Shown piece after piece: positions 1 through 11,993 of a stretch of 64,000 nucleotides of DNA. How positions within the stretch are numbered: position 1 is the first letter of the stretch; every line of letters begins with the position of its first letter. Made by a program: the position numbers and the translations under genes. This stretch comes from Deuterostichococcus epilithicus (lineage: Eukaryota > Chlorophyta > Trebouxiophyceae > Prasiolales > Stichococcaceae). The stretch lies in assembly GCA_033439295.1 (NCBI GenBank), contig JAVTLE010000016.1, positions 1,116,001 through 1,180,000 of the forward strand, in the 5' to 3' direction. The notes beneath the pieces are model-generated. The model was not told where the DNA came from, did not search any database, and saw only the letters and a list, made by a program, of their open reading frames with translations.

Positions 1-2505
1 GCAGCAGCGCCTGCGGACGCGCACGCCGCGCGGCCGCGGCGGCCGTTCGAGCCAGCGCGGCGCAGACAGGTGGATTCCGTGAATTCCATCCTCGAAGGTG
101 GTGCAGTGGTGTAAGCCCCAGCGCTCCCGGATGGGGCTTCGGTCCACACAGCAGACAAGGAGTGACGGGCTTCCAGGCCGCTGATTCCCAGCGAGTTTAA
201 CTGCAGGTCCTCCGGCGAGCAGCCGGGCTCTGCCAACAGCAGTGACGGTCAGCATGGCCGCATCGGCTCGAAGCGTGGCCCGCAGAGCAGCGACTCGGAG
301 TCGACGCGCCTGGAGCAGGAGGTGAGGCGGCCGTGCCTTGCTTATTCTCTCTGAGTGAGCAAGCTTTGAAAAAGGCGCAGGCCATTTGCATGCACCTCAT
401 GGGCAAGGGCGGTGATAGTGCATCTCTGCTGATGCCAAAGGAGAAATGGCGGTGTGCACGCTTGAGTGCGTCAGCGAAGCGCAGCAAGGAGAGCGCAGGT
501 CCGGCGGGGGCCGAGGCTGAAGACTCTGACGACTCTACTCTGATTGGGTTGGCTGACATCTGGTGACCGGGTCTAAAGCCAACAGACATGACGACTTGTG
601 TGTGCAAAGCAGGCGTTGAGGAAGCGGGGCGCCGCGTGGAAGCAGCAGCAGCACGATGACAGCAGCCAGGACACGGCGGCGGCGCTGCAGCGCCAGCAGC
701 AGGAGAACGCCGCCCTGCAGGTGCTGCTGCGTTGCTGGTTGCCCGTTTCCAAGCGGTGGTGAACCTCCTGGCGTTTGTTCGTAGTCACCAGCGCTGTGAG
801 CAGCTCCGCACAGGTCATACCCTGACATTCCGGCCGAGCGTGAGTGTGCCGCGGACTGGCGGCTGCCCGCTCAATGCACACCCTTTGCATCCAGCTGTGC
901 AGCGCCACGGCGGCAGCGGCCAAGGGCTGCCTTGGTCGGCAGTCATCCCACGGCATAGGTAGCAAATGCGCCTACGGAAGGACCGCACTCGAGCACCATT
1001 CGTCAATCGATGTTCTGATTCCGGATCGGCGCAGTCCAAGGTGGCGGAGGCGCGGGCGGTGACAGGCGGCGAGCTGCAGGCGGCGCTGCTGGCGGCTGTT
1101 CTGGAGAACGAGCGCCTCAACAAGCAGCTGCACGGGCTGCACACCAGCGCGGCGGCGCTGCGGCAGGCCATCGCGGACGCCCGCTCGCTGCAGATGCACC
1201 TGCAGCAGGAGGCCGCTGACGCACGTGAGGCTGCAGCCGGTGCATGCCAGCGGACTGGGGTGCTCCTGCGCCTGCCGCTGCTGCACTTAGTGGTTCGAGG
1301 TGGCGGGCCACATGCGGCCGCGGCGGCAGGGTGGCACCGTGCCTCAAGGCCCTAACGTGATGTGCGGCAGTGATGAAAAGGGCGTGTGCAGTTGCCGGGC
1401 TGCTGGCAGCGGGGCTGCCGTCGCAGCCGGGCAGCGCGGGGCAGGTCGCCTCCAAGTTCCCTCTCTTCCAGGATGATGTCCTTTACAGCGGCGCGCTCGG
1501 AGGGACGCCTCATGTGACGCGCGCAGGGCTGCTGGCGGTGGGGCTGCAGGCGCAGCTGCGCGACGCGGACGCGCAGGCATGCGAGGCGGGGCAGGACTCA
1601 GCGGCGGTGCGGACGCAGGGGGTGCAGCTGGTGCGCAGCACGGCTGCCCTTTTCGGCCTGTCGCCGGGCGAGGTGTTTGGCGCCGCTGCGCCGGGCCAGC
1701 CGCAGGTGAGGACATGTGGAGACGTGCGCAGGCATGCCACCAGCGGCTGGCATGTCCTGCTGCCTGCAGTCGGGTCTCGTAACGGCGCTGTGGCAAGTGA
1801 CAGGCTCTGGCGGTGCGGCTGCTGACGAAAGCTGGCACAGCAGCCGCCCCTGTGTGCAGGACTCGTCGCTAGTTCTTCGCATGGCCCCTGCCCCTGTGCA
1901 TGACGCTCCCTTCACACGGACTCTGCCTGATGCCGTCTGATGCTGATTGCCTCACACAGGGCAACCACACCGGCGCCGACCAGCGCCAGCCGGCCAAGGA
2001 TGGCCTGGATTCCCGGTCCTTCAGCCTGCTGCAGAACGCGCAGGCACTGCTAGGCAGCAGCGGCCACGGCCACAGCCCAAAGCCTGCGGCCCTCCGGCCG
2101 TATGCGGCCGCGCAGTCGCCGCAGCGGGCGGNCNGCAGCGCCGAGGGCGGCGGCATCGCGCAGGCGCGGCACGCGACGCCGCCAGGGCAGCCGACCCCAG
2201 GGCGCACCGTGCGCATAGCGGCGGACAGCGCTGCCGGCCAGGACGACGGCCAGGGCAACGCGCAACACACGCCTACGCAGCGCCGGCAACGCAGCCGCGG
2301 CCAGGCCCAGGCGCAGCAGCAGGGGCCAAAAGCCCCTGCAGAGCCCGCTGCGTCTCCCACCGCCAAGGTGTCTCCGGCGTCGTCCAATGCGTCCGCCTCG
2401 TCACGGCTGGCGCTGCGAATTGCCAGCATGCATGAGAAGTTCGCCGCCGCGGCAAACCTGCTGGACACTGACAGCTCTGTGGACGTCAGCCCCGCCGAGC
2501 AGTAG
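1..2505 (+). CDS. Coiled-coil protein of unknown function (5' end outside window)
   Basis: I do not recognise the family. Exons on the plus strand are inferred from splice sites: about 1-68, 213-333, 612-720, 1034-1222, 1473-1707 and 1962-2505, ending in TAG after the residues PAEQ. The middle exons are rich in Gln, Leu, Ala and Glu with heptad-like spacing, for example ENERLNKQLHGLHTSAAALR near 1105-1165, so a coiled coil is likely. A short basic stretch (ALRKRGAAWKQQQ) precedes it, which loosely recalls a bZIP, but the invariant bZIP Asn/Arg signature is not visible. The last exon is low-complexity and Ala/Ser/Pro/Gln rich. It contains ambiguous bases near 2132. Exon phases were not closed for every junction, so the model is approximate. 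The start lies off the left edge. Confidence 0.5.
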
Positions 2506-3071
2506 CCGCCGTGTGCGCGAATTTGTGTGACCAGGGCAGTGCGGCATCGGAGACAGGTCTCGCCAGTTCCAAGATTGCAAAGTGGTTCGCTGTTTGGTTC
2601 CGCTATGCGTTGAATCGATGTGGAAGCCAGGCAGCACAAACTGAGGACGAGGCTGATGTGCAGTATTGGGTGCTGGCAGCTGGAAGGACTTGGCAATTCT
2701 TGGGTGCATCGAGAAGCTCAGCATGATCAGCCCTGCCTTTGGACTGCGTTTTTGATCCTGCAATCTGACGTCCGGTTCGGCTCGTGACCGCGACGCGGAT
2801 GGCTGCTTGACACTTCGTCGAACGAGCAGCTCGGCGAGCTTTAAAAGACGACTGTCGAGATTCCAACACCCGCAGCTCTGACGTGGTGCGTGACTGACCC
2901 GTTCAGCAACTTGAAAGCCAAGAGGATATTTCTTGAGCGGGACTGAAGGATTGTGAGAGGCTCGGCAGTTGACCGCTCCTGACCACCATCTGCAGGGGCC
3001 TCAGGGCAGTGCACAGGCGCCCGCCACCAGCCCTCCAGCAGGGTTCATCCTGCAACATCGACATCCGCAAC
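2506..3071. other. Intergenic region between two plus-strand genes
   Basis: No gene is supported here. It should hold the 3' UTR of the coiled-coil gene and the promoter and 5' UTR of the bestrophin gene. A CAG acceptor-like site at about 2996-2998, followed by an open stretch in frame with the bestrophin start, leaves room for an upstream 5' exon. Confidence 0.4.
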
Positions 3072-5749
3072 ATGTCATTCTGCGACGGAGACGGCTCCTG
3101 CCCGCGGCAGCGGCTGCTTGATGCCAAGTCCCAGCGACAGAACCCGCTGCTTGAGTACATCTCACTGCGGGAGGCGGGCCATGGGGTGGCGCTGAGCTAC
3201 TGGTGTGCATGCATGACTCGTCGTCGTATGTGCTCTTGTTATGGTAGTTTGTGGTGGTCATGAAGCGAAACAATCAGCTCGACACGACCCTGAAGGCTGG
3301 CGGCTGCATGCTCCGGCGCATGTAGCAAGCACCATCCGCGCGTTCTCACATAGGTGGCGGATGCCCTTCAGTGGTGGCCAGCCAGGTGCATGTTGCCCTG
3401 GTACAATCTGTCGACACGTCATTCACGTTGAAACTCCAAACTGCAGGGGCAAGACGTTGTTCGCAACAGCGGGCCGAGCGATGCCGATCTTCCCGCTGGT
3501 CGTTTACAGCCTGTACTGCACGGCGGTCGTCGCCTGGTGCGTCCTGGGCCTGGACGCCCAGAGGATGGACCTCGGGGTGCTTTCGTCGCTGATGAACATG
3601 GTCGGCACGTCGCTGTTCCTCCTGCAGGCCTTCCGAGTCAACAGCAGCTACGGTGAGCGACTCAATGCTCGAGGGTGCTGTGCGCGAGCATGATGCGGAG
3701 AGCATGATCCAGGTGGCTTCACGCATGCATGATGTGTGCATGAGATCGATTCCCGTGTCGTCCGCTCGTGTGCACAGATCGCTGGTGGGAAGGTCGCAAG
3801 CTTTGGGACACCATCCAGGCTTCGGCAGCAGACCTTGGCCGTATGACATTGGGTGCGTGCAGCAGCTGGCTCACGGCATGATGCATTGCGCATTGCAGCG
3901 AGTCTCAATCTGCATGAAAAGCCACTCGTGTAATCGCATGGCTTGCTGAGTGCGTGTCGCAGGGTGGATCAAGGACAAGGACTTGCAGCTCGCCATGCTG
4001 CACTGGATCACGGGCTTTGCGGTGGCGGCAAGGGACCAGCTGCGGCACACCCACGTGAGTCCTCGCTCTGAACATGCGCAATGCATGGCAGGCCGCAGGA
4101 TGTGCAACGGTGCTTTCATGGCCAACCCTGTGCAGTCTCCTTCTTTGATTCGCACCGACAAGCATGTGCCAAATGCAGTAACCAGCACACCGCCATCTGC
4201 CTGTAACTCCTTGGGTGCGTCAGCCCCATCGTCCACACATGGTGAATTAAGCAGCCCGGGCGGGGAGGAGACAGCGAAATCACGGCATGGCTGAATACCC
4301 TGCACCCTGCGGCGGCAGGCATCTGCAGTATCTGTTATTTGCCAAGCTCCCGACCCAGCTGTGATGGGACGCATTTGTGTTGCTGCTGCGCCGCAGGAGC
4401 TGGCAGTCATGGAGGGCCTGCTGCCGGCGAGGGACATGAAGCGGTGGGTCGCGGCGCGCTCCAAGCCAAAGTATGCTGCACTCATGATGACGCACATCAT
4501 CCGCACTGCACAGGTACAGTGCATCATGATGAAGCTAACGGTGGCAGCTCCGGCAAGGCCTTGATACACTCTTGAGGCAGACAACACTGGCCGCCGGCTC
4601 AGAGCAGCCAGCAGGCTGATGCTGTTGCCAAGGATCGGCGCTCGAGTGGACTTTATCGACGCCTCAACCCGACCAGAATTCCTGATGCTGCAGGAGCGCG
4701 ACGCGCTGAGCAGCAGCCTGTCGAGCAGCTGCGACGCCCGTGTCAGCAGCATGCTCGCCGCCCTGGGCTCCTGCTCCCGCATCAAGCACACGCCTATGCC
4801 GTTTGCCTACATAGTGCATCTGAGGTGCGCAGCGGTCTAGTGTCTTGTAGACCCAGTGCCTATTGGAAGGCAGGCAGGCTCGACGCGTTGCCTTTTCGTG
4901 GTAGAACACGACAGTGCACACGTTTTGGTCAGCCTGCCGCAGGTCGTTTCTGGTGCTGTGGTTGTTGGTGCTGCCCTGGAGCTTCGTACAGACGCTCGCC
5001 TGGTGAGGGTGCCCCTCGCAACGGCTGCAAACCGCCGGCGGAGCGTTCAGCAGTGTGCCGGCCTATCAAATATGCCTTTCTGTCTCTGCTGTGCATGCGA
5101 ACGGCTCGTATCATGCCAGCCAATCTGAGTATGTCTCTGTGGCGCTGCAGGTGGACCTCGCCGGCATGTATCATCCTCGGGTGTGTGCGGCGTATGCGGC
5201 ACACCCGTGGCTCCCTGAGTTGCCACTGGTCGCTACTGGCTGCTTCTGATGTGCTTGTGCTGACATGTTCTGACTCGAGACCTCCTGTTCTCTCCAGATA
5301 TCAACTGCTTGGTTTTGAAGAAATCGGCGTCGAGATTGGTGCGTTGTAAACCGTGTCCTTGAACAACAGCAGCGGCGCACAGATTGCTTCTGGGCCTCAA
5401 TGCCTGACCTAGAGCCAGCTCATCGTTTCAGGTCGAAATTTCGCACGACTGCTATGACTGTCACATGCGTCCGGCGCTAGTTTGAGAATCCAATGTGCCG
5501 CCACAGAGTCACCATTTGGCGCCAAGCTCAACCAGCTCGATCTTGATGGCATAGTCGAGGTAAGGGAGGTTTCAGATGTGCCTTCGTGACTCATGTGTGA
5601 CTCATGTATGCTCAAGCACGCAGGAATCCCCACAGTGCTAAAATTGCGCAACACACGACTGGAACCATCCATGCATCATGCAGGACATTCACAACGATAT
5701 GCGCAACAAGATCGCGCTGCTGGGAGGCGCGGAGCTTCTGCTGGCATGA
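3072..5749 (+). CDS. Bestrophin-like anion channel (RFP-TM family)
   Basis: Predicted pore-forming membrane protein of the bestrophin/UPF0187 family, which conducts chloride or bicarbonate; thylakoid members are known in plants and algae. Eleven exons close in phase (3072-3202, 3447-3652, 3778-3852, 3963-4054, 4397-4513, 4694-4824, 4943-5002, 5151-5180, 5298-5338, 5507-5559, 5684-5749), giving 333 residues. Family marks are SSYDRWWEGRKLW after the second membrane segment, TPMPFAYIVHLR before the third, and LLGFEEIGVEIESPFG, the acidic region that lines the inner mouth. Exon 8 is only 30 nt. The chosen ATG gives a short N-terminus (MSFCDGDG) without an obvious transit peptide. The open frame continues upstream of it, so a longer N-terminal exon is possible and cellular location is undecided. 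The family call is firm; the transported ion is inference. Confidence 0.88.
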
Positions 5750-5815
5750 GATCGCATCGATTTGCGACTCATGGCAGAGGACCAGCTCGGTTTGTTTTCT
5801 AACCTTCCAAATGCA

Positions 5816-5846
<31 letters not shown>

Positions 5847-6291
5847 GAACCCTCAAGGAGACGATCGTTCTGAGATAGCCAGCTGTGTTGGAAAGTTAGC
5901 GTAGGAATTGCGATTAAGGGCACTGGGCATCTGACAAGAAAACAAGTGGTTCGGAACTTGAAGCACTGGGTGAACAGCTGCACTGCTCAACTGCCATACT
6001 ACAGCGTCCGCTCTGAAGCTGAAATTTGGTGCAAAAGGAAAGAGAACGGGTCAGACTCGAGGAAAAGCTGGAGAACTAGACCAGATGCCCCGGGAAGCGG
6101 TGTATATGAGCTGGGATTTTCACACATACATGATGCGCCATGCTGTGCCATGATGCACTCAGATTTCCCTTGCAAGGCAACTGACATCCCAAGTGACGCG
6201 GCGACCTATTCACGAGTCCTGCCGTCAGGTTTTCCACTTACAGCTAACATATCAACCTCCGTAAGGGTGGGTCGCACTTGATTCGTGGCCG
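5750..6291. other. Intergenic region with (CGG)n tract
   Basis: This is 3' flank of the bestrophin gene and upstream flank of the CPP1-like gene. Apart from a (CGG)10 microsatellite at about 5817-5846, nothing codes convincingly. A drop in GC content is visible from about 5870 to 6150. Confidence 0.4.
5817..5846. repeat. (CGG)n microsatellite
   Basis: Ten uninterrupted CGG units lie about 70 bases beyond the bestrophin stop codon, outside any predicted coding exon. Confidence 0.9.
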
Positions 6292-8193
6292 ATGGCGTCG
6301 ACTTGCTGTCTTCTGTCGGGCATGCCGACAGCCTCAGCGCGCGGCCATCTCGGAGAGCATACATCAAACACCTTCTTGCAGAGGAGAGGTGTCGGGTCGG
6401 GCCCTCTGCAGTCGCTGCAGCATGCAGTGACGGGGAAGCCAAACCTGCAGAGGCTTCGGCTGTCATTGGCCAGCGCCTGCCGCGGTCGCAGCGTGGTTGT
6501 AGCAGCTGCTGGTGACTCCCAGGACGCAGGAGCGGACGTCAAACAGTGAGGCTCGCCAGGCTTTTGAACCAAATGCATGCTCATGAAGCTCGCCGCACCG
6601 GTCTTCCATGTTGGATGACAGAGGCACAGCAGCCCATCCTTACAAGGGTCGCACTTTAGGCTTTAAGACGTCTCGTTGGACGACTACGGTGCTTCCCGAC
6701 ATTGCACAGGATGACGAAGGACGAGGCGCTAGATCTGCTGGGTCTGGCGTCAACATCGTCATTTGAGCAGGCCATGAAGGCCAAGAACAAGCGGCTGGAG
6801 CGGTGGAGGGACGACGCAGAGATGTGTATGCAGGTTGGAAGGCATGACATCGGCAAGACTCTTGATGCAGTTGTGTGTTTCGCTTGTGGCGTCAACTGCA
6901 TGACGGTCCCCCGCTCCACTGCAGCGAGTTGTCAATGGAAAACATATGCACAGATCGAGACAGCGTACGACGTGCTGCTGATGGACAACATGAAGAAGCG
7001 GCTGAGCGGCACGGCTGATGTCGCAAAAAGCGTCCGCTTTGCTGATGTGCCGCGGCCAAAGAAGAAGGTTCAGGTGAGGTTTTGCTGCATTGCATGTGTT
7101 GCTGCCAACACACTTAGCATGGAAACTCAGGCTGCTTATTTAGGCTCATCTGCCTCGTCATGCACGCTAGGTCAAACAAGATTTCAATCTTGAACATCCG
7201 CACCGGCGCACCTTGCAGGCAGCGCCGCCAACGCTGCCCGGCGGGGTAACAATTCAGCGGCCGCCCAACCAGACGCTGACCACGCAGTCTGCTGTTTTTG
7301 GCCTGCTGGCGGTGTGGACGCTCGTGCAGGTATGGATTGTCGTCTGGTACCCTTGCAGGCGCCGCAGAAGTCAACCACCTGAACTTCAAAGATCCTCTGC
7401 CGCGGCCAAAGCATGTTGAAGCCCGATTGCATGGTGACGACGTGCCACCGTGAACGCGCATCAACTAGCAGTGACCTAAGTCCACCCGATGACACACGGA
7501 CCGGTGTGACTGCTGCAGGCGCTGACAGCGCCGCCGTCGGCCAGCGGCCTCGCAGACACCGGCGTGCCCGGGCTGCAGCTGGCGCTCGCGTCGGGCGCCT
7601 CGGTTTATTTTCTGCGGGAGAACAAGCGGCTCGGGCTAGGTACGCATATGCTGCTGATGCTCTGCGACTGGACGTGTGCAGCACAGGAGCAGCAAGTGCT
7701 CATGCGGATCAGGCTGCCCTCCCGGAGGGCGCCGTTAGTCGTTTGAAGATCTGTGATCGGAAGGCAGTGCAGCAAAGGCCTACTGCATGGCAAAGGTTTG
7801 CAGACGGCGCCGCTTCGCCTGCAGCCACCTCCTTTGCTGCCGTGCAGGGCGCGCAGCAGCGCTGACGGGCGGCGGCTTCGTGCTGGGAACTCTCATTGGC
7901 GCGCTGCTGCAGAGCTGGCTTCAGGTGGACATCGTGCCGCTTGGGGTGAGCCTTTTCCCTGGTGTCAACCTCTGCTGCATGATGTCTTAGCGGAATTGCT
8001 AAGCTGCATGTGAGGTGCACCTCTCAGTTGCGGAGAAGTGTTCTTGGGCTTGCTCTTCGCCGTGAGTATAGCTGAGCAGTGGTGTGCCGACGGCACTGTG
8101 TTTCCACCTATGCAGAGCTTCAGCTCGCCTGGCGCGCTGGTGGGGGAGCTGACGCTCATCGGGCTGTGGTTCAGCTGTACATTCCTGTATTGA
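6292..8193 (+). CDS. CPP1/CDF1-like chloroplast J-like chaperone (DUF3353)
   Basis: Homologues such as Arabidopsis CPP1 are chloroplast membrane proteins with a J-like domain that stabilise protochlorophyllide oxidoreductase. Seven exons close in phase (6292-6545, 6710-6833, 6954-7073, 7219-7329, 7519-7639, 7860-7945, 8116-8193), giving 297 residues. Residues 1 to about 70 form a Ser/Ala/Arg-rich, acid-poor transit peptide ending near RSVVVAAAG. The J-like part begins MTKDEALDLLGL and continues through IETAYDVLLMDNMKKRLSG. Three or four hydrophobic segments follow (LAVWTLVQ, LASGASVYFL, GTLIGALLQSWL, LIGLWFSCTFLY), as in the family. The HPD motif of true J proteins is absent, which is normal here. 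The start ATG is the first in an exon that encodes a convincing transit peptide. The role in pigment synthesis is by homology only. Confidence 0.85.
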
Positions 8194-8364
8194 CGGTGCA
8201 GATGTGAGACGTTGTTGATGCAATTGATCATACCTTTCACCTGTCATTACCCCTATAGACAGCGTCAGCAACCAATTGTTCCAATTGAGTGGCAATTGCA
8301 ACTGCATGTACTGCCGCGACTCGTTGCTTGTAGGTACAGCCACCAGTGTATTTGCAAACCTATC

Positions 8365-11020
8365 CTAGTGCAGAGCTTCAGGGCCGATGGTGCCGTTCTG
8401 CGATTGAGCAATAAACAATCGTCGATATGCAATTGGGACCAAGCAAGGCGAGATGATGTTGATAGCACAACTGCGGCCGCATAACTTTGCAGCGGCAGAT
8501 GAAGAACTGCTCACCTGGTAAGCGTTCCAGAACTCCCATGCGAAGAGGCCTGCGTCGGCGAGCAGCACGGCGGCGCCCTGCACGGGAGGGAGATTCATCT
8601 GCTCAGTGATGCCCCTCTAACTTCTTTCCTCCCGCGAGATGCACATGAATCCTGGTGCGCGCCAGGCAGGAGGCTGCCTTGGTTTGAAGCATGAACTTCA
8701 ACATCTGAGGCTGAAAGCCAATGAAATTGGCATCAGCGTCATCAGGAGCAATTCGAGAGGCCGTGTCAAAGACGAGAAGTCCAATGCGCACGATCTTGAT
8801 GAAGATGGCGCTCTTGTTGATGCCAGCCGCCTTGTCCTCTGCACGCTGCACGTCAGTCCAGCCCAGTAGCTGCAGGGCAGGCGCACAGCAGCTCAGTTGG
8901 TGTTGCGAAGTCGGCACGTGTGCCGCGGCAAACACATCGCCGCGCCAAGCAGAGACAGGCAGGGGCGAGAGCCAATGGATGTTGAAGATGAGCGCCGTTC
9001 GCGAGGCACGCTCGATGTGCTGGGCAACAATACATAAAGCTGGCGAGCCCCGAATCGAGCTGCAAGCTGCGATGGAGACGGCACACTCTGCAGAACCTAC
9101 TCGGCTTACGCAGCCGACGCCGCCACAGCGCAGTCCTTACCATTGCTGGGTAGCAAGCGAGCCGCTTCTCGTCCCTAATCACAGCCTCGGTTCATTCCTG
9201 GTAGAACGAACCAATTCTTGCGTAACACACCTGGCTGACGCCGCCGACGCCGCCGTAGCGCAGGTCCTTGCCGTCGACGGTGGGCAGCGAGTCGCTGCCG
9301 GCGGTGTCCAGGCCCCCGTTGATCCAGGCCAGGGTGCCGTAGCCCGCCCGCGACATCTGCTCCGCCGCCGCCAGCGAGCGCAGCCCCTTCTGACACGCCA
9401 CGATCACCTGCCGAGGGGTCAGGACCGAATCGGGTCAGAAAGGATCGTGTGGTGTCCGCCTCGTGTGGGCCCGCCTTCCGCATGCAAAGGCCTGTTTCTG
9501 TGGCGCCGATCCTACAAGGGGGCCTGTCACCTCCCGGTCGACGCTTCAGGCAACAAGGATGCAAGCAACGCAAGGCACTGCCACGGGACAAGCAACCTGC
9601 TCAGAGGTGCCGAGACCCCCGTCGGCAGAATCCACCGAGATCCTAGCTTAAGGTTTACCTTTGCGTCCTTGGGGACCTTTTGCTGCACTTGGCGGATGAA
9701 ATCGCTGTTGGGCTTCATGTGGCTGCCGCCCAGCCACCAGCCGCCCATGCCAAACGCAGAGCTCTTCTTCAGCAGACTTTCAAAATCGTTTGACTCCTCC
9801 TCGATGAAGATGGGCACCTGTGGCAGGGTTTCGGAGTGATGATGGTTAATCACTGGCTGAGAAAACTAGAGATTTTGACAGGTTCACAGGTCCCGCCGAC
9901 CCTCCAATTCCTCCTCTGTGAAGATGGGCATCAGCAGTCAGGGCGCTGAACATGCTTGCTCTTCGGTCCACACTGGCTCGCAATCTGCTTTCGGTTTCGC
10001 AGCCGCCGTCCACCTGCAGAGCATCAAGGCTGCACGACGCATGCCCGTGCCAGTCACAGAGGCGCCTCTAGCTGTCGGTGCTGCACACAAGGGTGACACA
10101 GCTCGTCATGGGGCATCTGCCTGAGGTTTGCAGGTCATGCTCGGCAACCTGCGGACGCAATGGGCGTCCGCAATGCAACAGAGCGACGCGCAGCCGCTCT
10201 GCCACGAGCCCCGAGCACGAGCGCACGGCACCGCCAGCGTGAGGCACCACGAGGCTAGCATGGCTGCGGCGCTGCAGCCTGGCCTCATGTGCATGGACTG
10301 GAAGCGTTCAGACCAGCGGCTTGTATCCGCCACGATGCGTGGTGGTCCATGCTCACCTCGGTGGCGCCGACGACACCGGCCTTTGCGATTTCTGCCGGCG
10401 GCCGCACGTCCAGCAGCACCCATCCCTCCTTCATGAGCTCCGCCGCATTGGTGGCCGTCACGTTGCGCACCTTGCCCTCAGCCAGCTGCGCCAAGTGAGG
10501 TAGCAGAGTGAGAACTGGCAAGCAGCAGTGCCTGGGCCGTCTTCCGGCGGCCTGGTTCGGTCTCGTGCAGGGTGCTGCTGGCGTCAGCTGACGCAATGGC
10601 CGCCGTCTCGCTGGGAGTTGATGGCAGCCTTCATGGCAGGCGATATTCACCAAGGCACGACCGGGCGGCGCAGCTCCGCAGGTTGCCTTACAGATTGCTG
10701 CAGCGGCCAGCCACTGTCCAGGCTTTCTGGCCACTGCCAATGTGCGCGATCCATTCAATACAGCAATATATTTCCTTTAACAGCTGTATAGGTCTGGTGG
10801 TCAGTCGAGGAACATCGGCTGAACAGGGCAGAGCCAGTATGCACACCTGGTCCTGCCACCGCTTCTCGGCGGCCGCATAGTCGCCGCCGCCAGGCGCCGC
10901 CGCATTAGACGCCAAAACATGCTGCCGCCTGAGCGAGCGGGGAGCAGCCGCTGCGGGTGACCTCGCCGATAGGGTGCTCTGGACCCGGCGACCTGACGAA
11001 GTGCAACAGCAGTGGGACAC
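8365..11020 (-). CDS. Rhodanese-like chloroplast protein, STR10-like
   Basis: Single rhodanese-domain protein of the plant STR type, probably in thylakoid or envelope membranes; the substrate is unknown. Minus-strand exons are 10847-11020 (transit peptide, MSHCCCTSSGRRVQS), 10357-10485, 9659-9817, 9231-9407, 8792-8869 and a last exon from 8598. The active-site loop is ACQKGLRS, so the catalytic cysteine (about residue 159) and the CX4R loop are intact. The first rhodanese motif reads LLDVRPPAEIAKAGVVGA. After the domain come LRYGGVGGVSQ and LLGWTDVQRA, both typical of STR10, and a hydrophobic segment near LADAGLFAWEFW that may be a membrane anchor. The 3' end is uncertain: the frame runs to a stop at 8365, but a strong donor (CAG/gtgagc) near 8514 could splice to a short further exon. 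This gene converges with the CPP1-like gene. Confidence 0.82.
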
Positions 11021-11993
11021 ACGAGTCAGAAATCAGCAGCCTGCAGGCAGCAGCTCGGGCGGCTGCTTGCGACAGTGTACTTAGCAATTTGAAGCAGGTA
11101 TCGTCACAGGCTGTGCAACATTAGTGCAGCACCCCCTCCTGATTTTGCACCGATCAGGATGTGCCAGCGCACCCTGCAGGAGGCGGTGAGCCAGCAGGAC
11201 CGGCAGCTGCATTGCGTGCGCCATGCTGGTGGCTAGCCTGCGTGCGCGAAGAGGCTGACGGCGCGATTCAGGAAGGGAGTATGGGTGACAATAGGCGCTG
11301 TAACTAAATCTGGCATCGCACGTGCCGTGTTCAATCCAGATCTTTTGGAAGGCGTGTTCAGCAGGGAACTGAGGGAAGTTTGCTGTGCAGTATCATGTTC
11401 AGCGACCCTCGCTAAATTTGGTCTCCTGGTCTCCACGTCAATCGTCATTGCATCCTTGTCATTGGCAAGCCTCAGCAGCAGCCACTGGCTGAGCCGTGGG
11501 CAGACCGGACTTAATGTTATCACGTCATCTGCACGGCGTGCGACATCAGCTATCTTTAAATGTGGAGCATTCAAGCGCCCTTGGCAGGGTAGGGAGCCAG
11601 TTGACGCTGCAAAACCAGGAGCGACTAGGAACGATAGAGCATAAAACCTCGCACTCAAGACGCGCGTCTGAGATTTCACAGCTGGGAGCTGCGCCGGAAA
11701 CCCATGGGCCCTGCCATGAATTGTTAGCTGCAGCTGCAGGCGCCCTGCCGGCTGTCTTCATGGCTGCGCTTCAGCTGCCGGCTGCGAATCAGCAGCTGCC
11801 GGCTGCTCCACGCCCACGCCCGCCTGGATCACACAAACGTATCGTGTTGCCCCCACTTCTGTGCTGTCTGGTGAGTTGCAGCAATAGGCTGACGCACCGA
11901 GCCCCCTGAGCCCACAAGCAGAAGAGAGGAGGCTGTCGCGCAACCATGCAACGACATCCGGTTTCAGGGCGAGCAGGTCAGATCAATCCAGCA
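11021..11993. other. Intergenic region between two minus-strand genes
   Basis: Upstream flank of the rhodanese gene and 3' flank of the DHHC gene. Between about 11240 and 11680 the GC content falls, and open frames of 119 (plus) and 148 (minus) codons overlap. Neither shows a recognisable motif or splice partners. It could be repeat-derived sequence, but no family could be named and no terminal repeats were seen. Confidence 0.35.

Noticed and set aside
4619-4693. Upstream extension of bestrophin exon 6 from the ATG at 4619
   Set aside because: The acceptor at 4691-4693 gives the right phase and family spacing; the upstream part has no conserved residues.
8721-9839. 372-codon plus-strand open frame
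   Set aside because: Covers the rhodanese exons in antisense; the minus strand carries clear rhodanese motifs and proper splice sites.
11240-11680. Overlapping open frames in a lower-GC stretch that could be a retroelement fragment
   Set aside because: No reverse transcriptase, integrase or RNase H motif, no long terminal repeats and no target duplication could be seen, so no element is named.
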